In this document: piece after piece, positions 17,293-26,748 of the stretch
How the letters are laid out: each line of letters starts with the position of its first letter
Position numbering within the stretch: the first letter of the stretch is position 1
Assembly (NCBI RefSeq): GCF_900233005.1
Contig: NZ_LT960611.1
Location: 186,001-250,000, forward strand
Reading direction: 5' to 3'
DNA length: 64,000 nucleotides
Source: Vibrio tapetis subsp. tapetis
GTDB taxonomy: Bacteria; Pseudomonadota; Gammaproteobacteria; Enterobacterales; Vibrionaceae
The notes under the pieces: generated by a model
What the model was told of the DNA's origin: nothing
Seen by the model: the letters and a program-made list of their open reading frames with translations, nothing else
Databases searched by the model: none
Translations under genes and position numbers: made by a program

Positions 17293-17313
17293 GGGAGGCA
17301 AAGCCTTAATGCC
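17293..17313 (+). repeat. IS4 left terminal inverted repeat
   Basis: Begins GGGAGGCAAAGCC and continues TTAATGCC; reverse complement of the right end except for the central AAA. Confidence 0.8.
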
Positions 17314-17352
17314 GATCGTTTAGCTACTTGAACGATCCTCCAGAGGCCTCAT

Positions 17353-17386
17353 AATCGGTCGTAACGTAAGTTACGGCCGATTTTTT
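17353..17386 (+). terminator. Terminator-like hairpin abutting the transposase start codon
   Basis: A 13-bp stem (17353-17365 with 17370-17382, one G-U pair, GTAA loop) ends in six Ts at 17381-17386, and the transposase ATG follows at 17387. It looks like a rho-independent terminator that would stop transcription entering from outside the element. Confidence 0.75.
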
Positions 17387-18709
17387 ATGTCTGAGTTTTC
17401 AAAAGAGTTACAGGTTACCGCAGAGTTTTGCCACGAACGTCCAATCGATGTGTTTAATAAACACATTCCTTGGGAATGGGTTGAAGAAGCTGTTCAACAA
17501 ACTGGACGAGTATCGCTCAGAAAGCGACGCCTCCCCGCAGAGCAAGCTGTTTGGTTAGTATTAGGGATTGGGCTCCAACGTAATCGCTCCATTCAAGATG
17601 TCTGCGACAAGTTGGAGTTAGCATTCCCTGATGTAGATGGTGAACTCACACCTATGGCAACAAGCAGTATTATCAAGGGGAAAGAGCGCCTCGGCGATAA
17701 ACCTATGCGTTACTTATTTAAAACTACAGCCCAACGGTGGGAGCAACAATCAGACTTTGACGAAGTTTGTGGCTTAAAGCTTCTTAGTGTCGATGGAACG
17801 TATTTCAAAACTCACAATACCGAAGAAAATCAGCATTTTGGGTTTGCTCAAAAAGGTGCATCATTTCCAAGCGTGTTGGCAGTAACATTAATGTCTACAC
17901 GTAGCCACCTTGTGTCCGATGCTGCTTTTGGACCAGTAACAAACAGTGAAATATCATATGCCCAACAACTTGTGGGGTCAGCACCAGATGACTCATTAAC
18001 ACTTTTTGATAGAGGGTTCACTTCTGCGGAGTTATTTACCAGCTGGCAGGGTGCTAGCAGTAACAGCCACTGGTTAACACCAATCAAAACCAAAATGCGC
18101 TATGACATAATCGAGAGTTATACTGATTATGATCATCTCATTGAGATGCCTGTTTCACCACAAGCTCAAAAGCAGACTCCCTATCTTGGCAAGAGATGGC
18201 AAGCACGCCTTATTCTAATTCCAACCCCTAAAGGTGAAATCAAAGGCTTCATTACTTCGTGCTTATGCCCTGAGCGCTATCTGTTTGATGACTTAGTTAA
18301 AGTGTATTGGGAGCGTTGGGAAATCGAACGCAGTTACGGCGAACTAAAGCAGTATCAGTTACAAAACAAACCAACATTACGAAGTAAGAAAAAAGTCGGG
18401 ATATATCAGGAGCTATGGGGAATATTAACCAGCTATAACATCGTGAGGCTGGAAATGGCTGAGATGGCTAAACAACATGAAGTTGAGCCTCTACGGATCA
18501 GCTTCATTAATGCCTTATTTTTGATTATGGATGAGATGATTTGGGCGAGCGACACTCGAAGTCCAGGAGCGATACCAAAAAACTTAAAAGCTCTCAGGGA
18601 CAATGGGAAGCGGCTTATTCTCCCCAAGAAACGGAAAAGGAAACCATACCCCAGAGCGGTTTTAAAAAAGCCAGCCCGATACCCCAATAAACATGCCACT
18701 CGCTCTTAA
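17387..18709 (+). CDS. IS4-family DDE transposase
   Basis: A 440-residue cut-and-paste transposase. The catalytic acids are Asp136 (LSVDGTYFKT), Asp208 (LFDRGF) and Glu314, the last within the family's Y-(2)-R-(3)-E-(6)-K signature: Tyr307, Arg310, Glu314, Lys321. The N-terminal domain of about 100 residues is the DUF4372-like/IS4 N-terminal type. The frame is intact, so it may be active. No ribosome site is seen because the ATG follows directly on the T run of a hairpin, suggesting that translation from read-through mRNA is poor; an internal start cannot be excluded. Confidence 0.93.
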   Translation: MSEFSKELQVTAEFCHERPIDVFNKHIPWEWVEEAVQQTGRVSLRKRRLPAEQAVWLVLGIGLQRNRSIQDVCDKLELAFPDVDGELTPMATSSIIKGKERLGDKPMRYLFKTTAQRWEQQSDFDEVCGLKLLSVDGTYFKTHNTEENQHFGFAQKGASFPSVLAVTLMSTRSHLVSDAAFGPVTNSEISYAQQLVGSAPDDSLTLFDRGFTSAELFTSWQGASSNSHWLTPIKTKMRYDIIESYTDYDHLIEMPVSPQAQKQTPYLGKRWQARLILIPTPKGEIKGFITSCLCPERYLFDDLVKVYWERWEIERSYGELKQYQLQNKPTLRSKKKVGIYQELWGILTSYNIVRLEMAEMAKQHEVEPLRISFINALFLIMDEMIWASDTRSPGAIPKNLKALRDNGKRLILPKKRKRKPYPRAVLKKPARYPNKHATRS

Positions 18710-18719
18710 GCGAGTGGCA
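18694..18719 (+). terminator. Hairpin over the transposase stop codon
   Basis: An 11-bp stem (TGCCACTCGCT and complement) with a CTTA loop covers the TAA at 18707-18709 and runs into the right inverted repeat. There is no T run, so termination is uncertain. Confidence 0.5.
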
Positions 18720-18736
18720 TTAAGGCAAAGCCTCCC
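18716..18736 (-). repeat. IS4 right terminal inverted repeat
   Basis: Read inward on the minus strand it begins GGGAGGCTTTGCC and continues TTAATGCC, matching the left end in 18 of 21 bases. Confidence 0.8.
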
Positions 18737-18780
18737 TTTATGTGCGTTTGAGTCAATTAATGACACAACCCTTACACGGG

Positions 18781-20040
18781 TTAAGAGAATGCAGCTTGTA
18801 GACCGTAGAAGAAAATTACAGCCAATAGCGCACCTGCAGGAAGAGTAACAACCCAAGATGCAACGATGTTACGAACAACGCCAAGGTTCAATGCCGCAAT
18901 ACCGCGAGCAAAACCAACCCCTAATACAGCACCAACCAGAGTTTGTGTTGTTGAAATTGGAAGGCCAGTACCTGACGCTAATACAACGGTAGATGCAGTT
19001 GCAAGTTGCGCTGCAAAACCACGGCTCGGTGTTAATTCAGTAATACCAGTACCGACAGTCGCCATTACTTTGTGACCCATGGTTGCAAGACCCACAACGA
19101 TACCGATACCACCAAGAGGAAGAATCCACCAAGCGATTGAGCTTTTTGCTGTGATTTCGCCTAAGTTTTCAACCGTTGAAACAACCGCTGAAAGAGGACC
19201 GATCGCATTTGCTACGTCGTTTGAACCATGAGCAAATGCCATGGCACATGCTGTGATAACCATTAACACAGTAAATACGCTTTCTACACCAGCGAAGCTA
19301 TGGTCATTCTCTTGATTAGCGAATTTCTTCTGAATGTAGAAGTAGCCACCAACCATAACAAGGGAAGAGAAACCTGCAGCCCAAAGCCATGCTTCAGCAC
19401 CTTCTAGGTGCAAGCCAACGTGCTTAAGCCCTTTTTTAATGGTTACAAGTGAAATCACCATTGTGGTAATAAACATGTAAACAGGAACAAAACGTTTCGC
19501 ATTAATCAATGGATTTTCAGTATCAAAAATCAGTCGCTGAGCACTGACGAAAATCGCATAGGCAAAGAAGCCTGAAATTAACGGGGTAACAATCCAGCTA
19601 CCAACAATCCCTTGAACCGACGCCCAGTCTACCGCTTCAGTACCGACTGATACACAAGCAAAACCGACGATTGCACCAATGATGGAGTGCGTCGTAGAAA
19701 CCGGCCATCCCATGTACGATGCAAGCAATAACCATGTACCCGCGGCAAGCAGAGCTGACATCATACCAAACACTAATACATCAGGTTGATGGGTGAAGTA
19801 TGACATCTCAATTACCCCTTTACGGATAGTATCTGTCACTTCACCACCCGCAAGGTATGCACCTGCGAATTCGAATATCATCGCAATGATGATGGCTTGT
19901 TTTACTGTTAGCGCTTTAGAGCCAACAGAGGTACCCATGGCATTGGCTACATCATTGGCACCGATACCGATCGCCATCATGAAACCAAATAGAGCTGCAA
20001 TAATAATGATCACAGTGCCGTAGTTCTGAAGGATATCCAT
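18781..20040 (-). CDS. pitA: PiT-family inorganic phosphate transporter
   Basis: A 419-residue membrane protein from the ATG at 20038-20040 (MDILQNYGTVIIII), chosen because AGGT lies 6 bases upstream; an ATG 18 codons earlier lacks hydrophobic sequence. It has about ten helices in two homologous halves, each with the PiT signature: GANDVANAMGTSVGS near residue 25 and GSNDVANAIGPLSAV near 270. It imports phosphate as a metal-phosphate complex or with protons or sodium. The DUF47 gene lies 123 bases upstream on the same strand, a conserved PiT/PhoU-like pairing. The IS4 end is 44 bases past its stop and may have displaced its terminator. Confidence 0.95.
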   Translation of the reverse strand: MDILQNYGTVIIIIAALFGFMMAIGIGANDVANAMGTSVGSKALTVKQAIIIAMIFEFAGAYLAGGEVTDTIRKGVIEMSYFTHQPDVLVFGMMSALLAAGTWLLLASYMGWPVSTTHSIIGAIVGFACVSVGTEAVDWASVQGIVGSWIVTPLISGFFAYAIFVSAQRLIFDTENPLINAKRFVPVYMFITTMVISLVTIKKGLKHVGLHLEGAEAWLWAAGFSSLVMVGGYFYIQKKFANQENDHSFAGVESVFTVLMVITACAMAFAHGSNDVANAIGPLSAVVSTVENLGEITAKSSIAWWILPLGGIGIVVGLATMGHKVMATVGTGITELTPSRGFAAQLATASTVVLASGTGLPISTTQTLVGAVLGVGFARGIAALNLGVVRNIVASWVVTLPAGALLAVIFFYGLQAAFS

Positions 20041-20163
20041 TGTAATACCTAGTTTGTTGAAAACTGTTGAGTATATTTTCGTGCGCGCACGCATAAGAGT
20101 AGTGCTTTGTTTTGGTAAACACTACTCAGTAATCATACTCGTTGTTATTAAGTTAAAGTTAGA

Positions 20164-20844
20164 TTAAGAACGAGAGAGCATGAGCTCAAGACGCGAGCCT
20201 ACACGCTGCGCTTGATCGGCAATGCCGCCCATCCATTCTAAAATCTTGTACAAGAACATGACATCGATTGGGTTGTACTTAGATTCTATCGCCATTAATT
20301 GTTGACGAAGTTCGATCTGAAGTGCATCCGTATCATCTTCGATGACATCAAGTTGATTGATCATTTCAGCTACTAATGTAACTTCGCGACCTTTGAAACC
20401 CGTTTCCAAAAGTTCATCGAGTTCGTTGATAACGTTTTGTGCTTGATCAGCAGCATCGAGGCAACGTTTCACGTAAGCGATGAAATTCTCTTGAAGAGGA
20501 GCTGGGATTTGAAGTTGACGACCTACAACACGACCTGAAATGTCCTTTGCAAGGTTTGCCAGCTTGTCTTGCTGTGTTAGCAATTCAAGCATGTCAGTGC
20601 GGTCTACAGGCATAAATAATCCACGTGGGAGCTTTAAGCGGATCTCACGTTTCAATACATCAGCTTCTTTCTCTAAATGAGAAATTTGCGCGCGAATTTC
20701 GGCTGCTTTATCCCAATCACCCTGAGCACAAACTTCAAAGAAGTTGACAAGGTGGGAACAACATTCGTTTACGCACACAACGTGACGCTGCAAAGGCTTA
20801 ATTGGGGACTTTGCAAATAACCCCATAATTGTATTCACTGGCAT
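20164..20844 (-). CDS. DUF47/TIGR00153 PhoU-like partner of the phosphate transporter
   Basis: A helical protein of 226 residues from MPVNTIMGLFAKSPIKPLQ, the usual family start; an ATG two codons earlier (20850) is equally close to the TAGGTTG site. The DUF47 family resembles PhoU and is nearly always encoded next to a PiT transporter, whose activity it is thought to modulate. Here it is upstream of pitA in the same direction and likely in one transcript. It has no signal peptide or membrane segment, so it acts at the cytoplasmic face. Confidence 0.92.
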   Translation of the reverse strand: MPVNTIMGLFAKSPIKPLQRHVVCVNECCSHLVNFFEVCAQGDWDKAAEIRAQISHLEKEADVLKREIRLKLPRGLFMPVDRTDMLELLTQQDKLANLAKDISGRVVGRQLQIPAPLQENFIAYVKRCLDAADQAQNVINELDELLETGFKGREVTLVAEMINQLDVIEDDTDALQIELRQQLMAIESKYNPIDVMFLYKILEWMGGIADQAQRVGSRLELMLSRS

Positions 20845-21053
20845 GGTCATTCAACCTATTTAAAATATAACCTGATAAAGAAACATGCACCATATGACGG
20901 CGAATTCTTAAGCGGTGGCTATAAAGTCGCGCATGTTAACCCAATCACCCTGTCATTAAAACTGTTTTAGATCATTATTAGGGTGATAAATCCCACTTGC
21001 TCGGGTGGGGTTTAAGCCATATGCTGTCATGGTCATCCGTTAAAGGTAGAGCT

Positions 21054-22568
21054 ATGGAAACCGAGATAGAACTGAAGTTTTTTGTTTCACCAGATTTTTC
21101 AACAAGTTTGGCAGAAAAACTAGCAAATGAAAAAGTCCTTCAGCACAGTTGCCGAGACTTAGGCAACACCTATTTTGATACCCCAGATAACTGGTTACGT
21201 CAGCATGATACGGGACTACGAATTCGTCGTTTCGATGATGTTTTTGTGCAAACAGTCAAAACCGCGGGTCGTGTCGTCGCTGGATTGCACCAACGACCAG
21301 AATACAATGCTGAGCATACTAACAATACGCCCGACCTTTCTCTCCATCCTAGCGACATTTGGCCATCAGGCAAAGACAATCAGGTACTTCAAAGTGAGCT
21401 AGTTGGCATTTTTTCTACTGATTTCACTCGTGAGCAGTGGTTAGTCAACATGACCGATGGCAGCCAGGTAGAAGTTGCTTTCGATCAAGGCCTTGTGAGC
21501 GCGAATGGAAAACAGACGGTCATATGCGAAGTTGAGCTTGAGCTTAAGTCGGGTCAAACCGATGCTTTGTTTAATTTGGCACGAGTACTATGTGCAGAAG
21601 GGGGGATTCGTCTAGGCAATTTAAGTAAAGCCGCTAGAGGTTATCGATTAGCGTATGACTACCAGGGTGACAAAGAAAAACCATTGAGCCTAGTCGATAC
21701 CAATGGCACAGATAACGTAGAGTATTGTTTTATTCAGTCATTAGAGCATGCGTTAGAGCATTGGCACTACCATGAGCAAATTTACTTCGAGCGAGATTCG
21801 TTTGAAGCGCTGCATGAAATTGCCCATGCGATCTGCTTTATTCGCCAAACCCTAACCGTTTTCGGTGGTATCGTTCCAAGGCGCGCAAGCGCTATCATTC
21901 GTCAAGAACTTAAGTGGTTAGAAGAAGAGCTAACTTGGCTTAAGTCGGCCGATTATCTTGAAGAGTTAATGGACGATAAAGGGCATGTATTACGTAAGCT
22001 TGATGCGCAAAAAGAATTGGTTGAACAGCTACAAATTCAACGAGAGTCTTTGCCTGCTAGAGAAGAGCTACTAAAGCTCTTTCAATCGGCGAGATACACT
22101 AAGTTACTGTTAGATTTAAGCCGCTGGATTTTAACGCGTGGTTGGCAGCCGTTTCTTGATGAGAAAGCTCGAGATCAAATGGCGCAGAATATTCGCCCTT
22201 TTGCCGTCAAACAACTCGATCGTACTTGGGCTGAGTTAATGGAAGCATTCCCGCCTGAGCGAGAGCTTGGTCGCCAAGAATACATAGATCAAAAATATCG
22301 ATTGATCCGCAATTTGTATACTGGGATCTGTTTTGCTTCGTTATTTGATGCGACGGATAGAAACAGCTTTCGCTTGCCGTGGGCCGATTTACAGCAGGGC
22401 ATCGATGACTTACTGATGCTGGAGCCACTACAGAGCTTATTGGCCTCGCTTGAAGGTGATGAACAAAAGCAACTTGAAAAGTGGTTGAAACGCCAAGAGT
22501 ACTCGATATTGCATGCTATGGAGCAAACTCGCTCTATGGGAATTGAAGTTGAACCTTATTGGCAATAA
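21054..22568 (+). CDS. ygiF: Inorganic triphosphatase YgiF (CYTH-CHAD)
   Basis: A 504-residue protein from METEIELKFFVSPDF, the canonical CYTH start with the ExExK motif; AAAGGTAGA lies just upstream. The N-terminal CYTH tunnel domain (about 1-200) has ExExK, the LRIRRF strand, and the acidic EVELELKSG; it hydrolyses tripolyphosphate in E. coli. The C-terminal 270 residues are a CHAD helical domain with conserved histidines (HEIAHAICFIRQTL), which binds polyphosphate. In E. coli ygiF precedes glnE; here a group II intron and a chemotaxis receptor gene lie between them. Confidence 0.94.
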   Translation: METEIELKFFVSPDFSTSLAEKLANEKVLQHSCRDLGNTYFDTPDNWLRQHDTGLRIRRFDDVFVQTVKTAGRVVAGLHQRPEYNAEHTNNTPDLSLHPSDIWPSGKDNQVLQSELVGIFSTDFTREQWLVNMTDGSQVEVAFDQGLVSANGKQTVICEVELELKSGQTDALFNLARVLCAEGGIRLGNLSKAARGYRLAYDYQGDKEKPLSLVDTNGTDNVEYCFIQSLEHALEHWHYHEQIYFERDSFEALHEIAHAICFIRQTLTVFGGIVPRRASAIIRQELKWLEEELTWLKSADYLEELMDDKGHVLRKLDAQKELVEQLQIQRESLPAREELLKLFQSARYTKLLLDLSRWILTRGWQPFLDEKARDQMAQNIRPFAVKQLDRTWAELMEAFPPERELGRQEYIDQKYRLIRNLYTGICFASLFDATDRNSFRLPWADLQQGIDDLLMLEPLQSLLASLEGDEQKQLEKWLKRQEYSILHAMEQTRSMGIEVEPYWQ

Positions 22569-22595
22569 GCACAACCTCCTTACTCACACTAGATT

Positions 22596-22620
22596 AAGCC
22601 AACATAATGTTGGCTTTTTT
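22596..22620 (+). terminator. Terminator of ygiF and insertion point of the group II intron
   Basis: A 9-bp stem AAGCCAACA / TGTTGGCTT with a 3-base loop and a T run ending at 22620. The intron begins at the next base. Confidence 0.9.
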
Positions 22621-23358
22621 GTTTGCCCAGCGAAGCTGGCAAACCCATTAGGCTGAAAGAAGCCTAAATCACCCTGATTGAGGGGAAGATAATCCGAATC
22701 GCAAGGGCGTTGCTGGCCAACGGCAGGGTTTGAAGGAAGCGATAGGAAGTTAACAGTACACAACGAAAGTGAACCTGATTCGGCAATTTAGGTGGGTAAG
22801 CGTGCAAAATAGCGTGAAGCCCGATACTCAATCAGACCTAGATTGTGCTTGAGGGTGGCATTGTTAACAGGGAGCCAGTGCAGTAACTGGGGAAGCCTGA
22901 CACCACATCCGAGCAAACGTCGGAAGCATAAACTCAAGGCGAGAGCCAAGATCTATGTTGGTGCGAGGTGGCAGATGAATCCGTAGTAGTGAGTAAAGCT
23001 CGGCCGGTGAAGCCCAGTAATGGTGTGGAGGATAAAACTGAGCTGACCATCAGTAACACGTCTGATGGGACAACATTTTGCCAAAAGCAATCTGGTGTTG
23101 CGAAGGGATGAAGTACATTTTAAGTCTGTGATGAGCAGATGTTTTTTTTTCAGTGGTATACAAGTTGATTAGCTATCGAGGTATTCCGTCTCGGTCTTTG
23201 TGAAAGCAAAGCACTGAAGCGAGAAACCGTACAAGGGAGTAACTCTGACTCACTCTAGTAAATTGCCATTGAGCTAGAAGGCTAGAGAGTGGAGTGAAAT
23301 ACACCAACACTGTGAGAGAGCATTTGTCCCCACACGGCACACAATCTAAAGGAAAAAG

Positions 23359-24642
23359 TTGAGAGTTTACTACAGTTTATATGGTCACTTGCTCCACAAA
23401 GAGCGACTCTATAAAGGATTTAAAAAAGTGTGGAAAGCGAAAGGCGCGGCCGGAATAGATAGGCAGAGCCTAAGCGACTACGCCCAAAATCTGAGTGATA
23501 ACCTAGATCAACTTCTTCTGGAACTCAAAACCAAGCGATACACCCCTCAACCCGTCAGACGGGTAGAAATACCGAAAGATGATGGTGGGGTGCGATTACT
23601 TGGGATCCCAACAGTACGGGATAGAGTTGTCCAACAAGCTCTAAATGATCTATTAACCCCAATCTTCGAAGAGCAGTTTCACCCATCCAGCTTTGGGTAT
23701 AGACCGAATCGAAGTTGTCACGATGCTATAAACAAAGCGACGATGTTCATCCGTCGATACGGAATGCAACACGTCGTAGATATGGACTTATCGAAGTGCT
23801 TCGATAAGCTCGACCACGAGCTTATTCTAAAAAGCATTAAGAAACGAGTCACAGACAGTAGCGTACTGGAGCTCATCAAACAGTTCCTGAAAAGTGGCGT
23901 AATGGTTGATGGAGAGTGGCAGCATACCGAGATAGGTAGTCCGCAAGGTGGAGTAATAAGCCCACTGATAGCGAACATCTATCTGGATGCGTTTGATCAA
24001 GAGATGCGAAAGCGAGGACATCGAATAGTCCGTTATGCCGACGACATACTGATCTTCTGTCGCAGCCGTAAAGGTGCAGAAAATGCGCAAGTACAGGCAA
24101 CGAAGGTCCTGGAAAAACAGCTCAAGTTAACGGTGAACGAAACCAAATCACACATAGCGCACAGCGGCGAAGGTGTGAAATTCCTTGGAATAGAAATCGG
24201 TAGCCATTATAGCCGTATTCAGCCAAAGAAAATGTCGACGTTCAAAGGAAAGTTGAAGCGAGTGACAAGACGCAATGGCGGTAAGCCATTGTTAGAAGTC
24301 ATTAAACAACTGAATCCACTTCTGAGAGGGTTCAGCCAGTACTTTCGAATAGCGAATGCCAACAGGGAGTTTAAGAAACTGGCCGCGTGGTTAAGGCGAA
24401 GACTTCGCAGCGTCCAATTACGATTATGGAAAAAACCGACCCGACTCCACCGCAGGCTAAGACAGCTAGGTTACGAAGGGTCATTCAGGTATATCTGTAT
24501 GGATAGTTGGAGAAATGCTGCGAGTCCATTAGCCAGTTACTCGATGCCAAATCAATGGTTTAACGACCTTGGATTAGTGAATCTTGAACACGTTAGGACA
24601 GGATATGTGTTCAGCCATTATGCTGAATGGAAATGTGCATGA
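23359..24642 (+). CDS. ltrA: Group II intron reverse transcriptase/maturase
   Basis: A 427-residue intron-encoded protein. It starts with TTG at 23359 after TAAAGGA at the right spacing; no ATG fits the N-terminus. Reverse transcriptase blocks are complete: the VDMDLSKCFDKLDHE block (140-154), SPQGGVISPLIANIYL (194-209) and the catalytic YADD (226-229). The maturase X domain follows (LLRGFSQYFRIANANREFKKLAAWLRRRL, about 319-347). There is no HNH endonuclease domain, in keeping with group IIC-like or other endonuclease-free introns. The stop codon overlaps the first bases of domain V. Confidence 0.95.
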   Translation: MRVYYSLYGHLLHKERLYKGFKKVWKAKGAAGIDRQSLSDYAQNLSDNLDQLLLELKTKRYTPQPVRRVEIPKDDGGVRLLGIPTVRDRVVQQALNDLLTPIFEEQFHPSSFGYRPNRSCHDAINKATMFIRRYGMQHVVDMDLSKCFDKLDHELILKSIKKRVTDSSVLELIKQFLKSGVMVDGEWQHTEIGSPQGGVISPLIANIYLDAFDQEMRKRGHRIVRYADDILIFCRSRKGAENAQVQATKVLEKQLKLTVNETKSHIAHSGEGVKFLGIEIGSHYSRIQPKKMSTFKGKLKRVTRRNGGKPLLEVIKQLNPLLRGFSQYFRIANANREFKKLAAWLRRRLRSVQLRLWKKPTRLHRRLRQLGYEGSFRYICMDSWRNAASPLASYSMPNQWFNDLGLVNLEHVRTGYVFSHYAEWKCA

Positions 24643-24674
24643 GCCGTATACGAGGTCCGTACGTACGGTTCTGT
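24641..24674 (+). ncRNA. Group II intron domain V
   Basis: GAGCCGTA pairs with TACGGTTC and TACG with CGTA around an AGGTC loop, with the two-base CG bulge and the catalytic AGC triad at 24642-24644. This is the catalytic centre of the ribozyme. Domain VI follows at about 24679-24706 with a bulged branch-point A near 24700. Confidence 0.88.
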
Positions 24675-24711
24675 GAGAGGGATGAGGCGGAGACGCCTCA
24701 CCCTACTCGAT

Positions 24712-25045
24712 ATGTTCTCAAAAATTTACTTTATAGCTCACCTTGTTGATTAAAAGTTAACCGCGTCACAGTTGCTTCATGCAGATTTAAGTTCTTAGGC
24801 TTCCTGCCGCTGACTTTAGTGACAACAAATGCTAGCGAAAACATGAACAACAAGGATTGGATCACAATTAGCAAAAACAAATGGGCAAAAACGATCAGTT
24901 AGACAAAGGTGGCTAATTGATTTTGCTATCATGCCGTATTCATACGAAGCGTGAAATAAATACTAAGTACCGAGAATTGGCTTCAAAAATGGGATGCTGT
25001 GTCGTAACGCAGATCAGACAAAAACAAAATAATGGAGTGCCGTCT
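24712..25045. other. Leader of the chemotaxis receptor gene
   Basis: About 330 bases between the intron end and the receptor start. I see no gene: the longest start-to-stop frame is a 19-codon one at 24843 without a ribosome site. Part of it presumably carries the receptor's promoter. Confidence 0.4.
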
Positions 25046-26650
25046 ATGGCAAGCTTGACGTTTAGGCCTTGGGAAAGAATCATTACCGATATTAAATTGG
25101 TCCCCAAAATGGTGATGTTAATGGTGTTCAGCTCACTATTAATCATCGGTAAACAGCTTTGGGATGCGAACACATTTTATGATTCGTTGATTCTTGTCCA
25201 AAAAGACCAAGTTATGGAAGTGTCTAACGCGCAGGCCAACTTCTTCAATAACGTCATTAGAGAAAACAATGAGCAAGGGAAAGTGCTTGTTGAGCGCTCC
25301 ATGTCCTCTCAAAGCCAATCAAATAGCAGTCAATATACTTACTTAGTTGAGCGTGATACGGGCAAAGTTATCGGTCACCCTAGAGCACAAAGTATGACTG
25401 ATTTATCCATTCAAACGGATGCAGGCTCACGGCTTTCTGATTTACTGGGTAAAGTGCAACAACAAGGTCTCGGTTATGAGTTAACTGGCGGAGAGCGCTT
25501 TGAATATGCTAAGCAAATCGATGGGGTAAATTGGCTTGTCGTTACATCGCAAGGCACTGATACCGCTCTTGATATCTACAATGATTATTTAGTACAGATG
25601 GTATGGCAGACCATAGCTATGATAGTGATCTTCATTGTCATCTTGTTAGGTGCCGCAAAAGTCATGTTGCGTCAAACGTTGTACATTGCCGAAAGTATAC
25701 AGAACCTAGCCAACAAAGATTTGTCAGAGACCATTGATATGGACTGCAAAGATGAATACGGCGATTTAGCGAGAGAGCTAGAGAAAACTCGCAGGCAATT
25801 GCATGACGTCATCGCAACCCAAGTTGCTTCGTCGCAAGAACTATTTTCGTTGACTGAAATCATGACTATTAGCATGTCTGAAACCAAAGATTCAGCGCAA
25901 GAAGAGTTCAGCGAAATAGACCAGCTTGCTACGGCGATGAGTGAAATGACAACCACGGTACAAACCGTGGCTGATCATGCACAAAGTGCGTCAAGTGTAA
26001 CAGAAAGTGCATCTGAGCAAGCTGAAAAAGGCCAGCGCTTTGTAATGGACTCTGTTGGGAAAATGAATGAGCTATCCAGTGATATTTCTCAATCTGCCCA
26101 GGCCGTTAATGAAGTTGAAGAGCGTGTAGATGCTATCGGCAGTGTGGTTGGGACGATTCAAGGGATTTCTGAGCAAACTAACTTACTCGCATTGAATGCA
26201 GCCATTGAAGCAGCTCGTGCCGGAGAAGCAGGCCGAGGGTTTGCGGTTGTCGCAGATGAAGTGCGTAACCTTGCTCAGCGAACACAGCAAGCAACGGTTG
26301 AAATTCAAGACATGATTTCTCAATTGCAAAGCAGTGCGAATAGCGCGGTGGAGCTGATGGAAAAAAGCGTTGTTGAAGCGGCCGACGGTGTTGAATTGGT
26401 AACAAATGCCGGAGCCGAGCTCGGGGGTATTGTTGCTCAAGTTACTCAAATTAATGAAATGAATTTCCAAATTGCCACAGCAGCAGGACAGCAAAGTACC
26501 GTAGCAGAAGAGATGAACCAAAATCTGACTAACGTACGTGAATTGGTTGAAGCCTCTGTTGTTGTTGTCACAGAGCTGTTAGAAACATCAGAAATGATGG
26601 AGTCCAATGCGGCAGAATTAGATACTAAGATTCAATCTTTTAAAGTGTAA
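25046..26650 (+). CDS. Methyl-accepting chemotaxis protein
   Basis: A 534-residue receptor from [12 protein letters not shown], with GGAG 8 bases upstream; the longer frame start at 24917 lacks support. Layout: membrane helix 1 ([18 protein letters not shown], about 19-36), a periplasmic sensor of about 150 residues of the single-Cache type ([14 protein letters not shown]), membrane helix 2 ([20 protein letters not shown], about 185-205), HAMP, and the signalling domain with the conserved hairpin tip ([20 protein letters not shown] then [20 protein letters not shown]). It signals to CheA/CheW. The ligand is unknown. No CheR/CheB-tethering pentapeptide is seen at the C-terminus (KIQSFKV). Confidence 0.93.
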   Translation: MASLTFRPWERIITDIKLVPKMVMLMVFSSLLIIGKQLWDANTFYDSLILVQKDQVMEVSNAQANFFNNVIRENNEQGKVLVERSMSSQSQSNSSQYTYLVERDTGKVIGHPRAQSMTDLSIQTDAGSRLSDLLGKVQQQGLGYELTGGERFEYAKQIDGVNWLVVTSQGTDTALDIYNDYLVQMVWQTIAMIVIFIVILLGAAKVMLRQTLYIAESIQNLANKDLSETIDMDCKDEYGDLARELEKTRRQLHDVIATQVASSQELFSLTEIMTISMSETKDSAQEEFSEIDQLATAMSEMTTTVQTVADHAQSASSVTESASEQAEKGQRFVMDSVGKMNELSSDISQSAQAVNEVEERVDAIGSVVGTIQGISEQTNLLALNAAIEAARAGEAGRGFAVVADEVRNLAQRTQQATVEIQDMISQLQSSANSAVELMEKSVVEAADGVELVTNAGAELGGIVAQVTQINEMNFQIATAAGQQSTVAEEMNQNLTNVRELVEASVVVVTELLETSEMMESNAAELDTKIQSFKV

Positions 26651-26677
26651 AAAACTCTTAAATAGATCAAACAATTG

Positions 26678-26708
26678 ACGCCCACATAGCCTATGTGGGC
26701 GTTTTTTT
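26678..26708 (+). terminator. Terminator after the chemotaxis receptor
   Basis: A 12-bp perfect stem ACGCCCACATAG / CTATGTGGGCGT followed by seven Ts. Confidence 0.88.
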
Positions 26709-26748
26709 ATGTTACTGTTTTGTCTCGCCGCAAAGACAAGGATAGACG

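Larger units (their letters stand above)
17293..18736 (+). mobile_element. IS4-family insertion sequence
   Basis: The element is about 1.44 kb: 21-base imperfect terminal inverted repeats at 17293-17313 and 18716-18736 enclose one transposase gene. The repeats agree in 18 of 21 positions; the three mismatches are a central AAA versus TTT. No target-site duplication is visible in the flanking bases, so the insertion may be old or recombined. It lies between ygiM and the PiT transporter and interrupts no gene. Confidence 0.85.
22621..24711 (+). mobile_element. Group II intron with maturase
   Basis: About 2.1 kb. The 5' RNA part runs from 22621 to the maturase at 23359; it includes the CCGTAGTAGTGAG segment (near 22980) typical of the domain II/III region. 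Domain V follows the maturase stop and domain VI ends near 24706-24711. The 5' end reads GTTTG rather than the usual GTGYG, so the boundary is approximate to a few bases; the 3' end is an AC at 24706 or AT at 24711. Insertion directly behind a rho-independent terminator is the habit of group IIC introns, which use such hairpins as targets. All parts look intact. Because it lies outside genes, splicing is not needed by the host. Confidence 0.85.

Noticed and set aside
17270..18760. Target-site duplication of the IS4 element
   Set aside because: The bases next to the two inverted repeats were compared over about 15 positions and show no matching direct repeat.
24843..24902. 19-codon frame ahead of the chemotaxis receptor
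   Set aside because: No ribosome site and no resemblance to known leader peptides.
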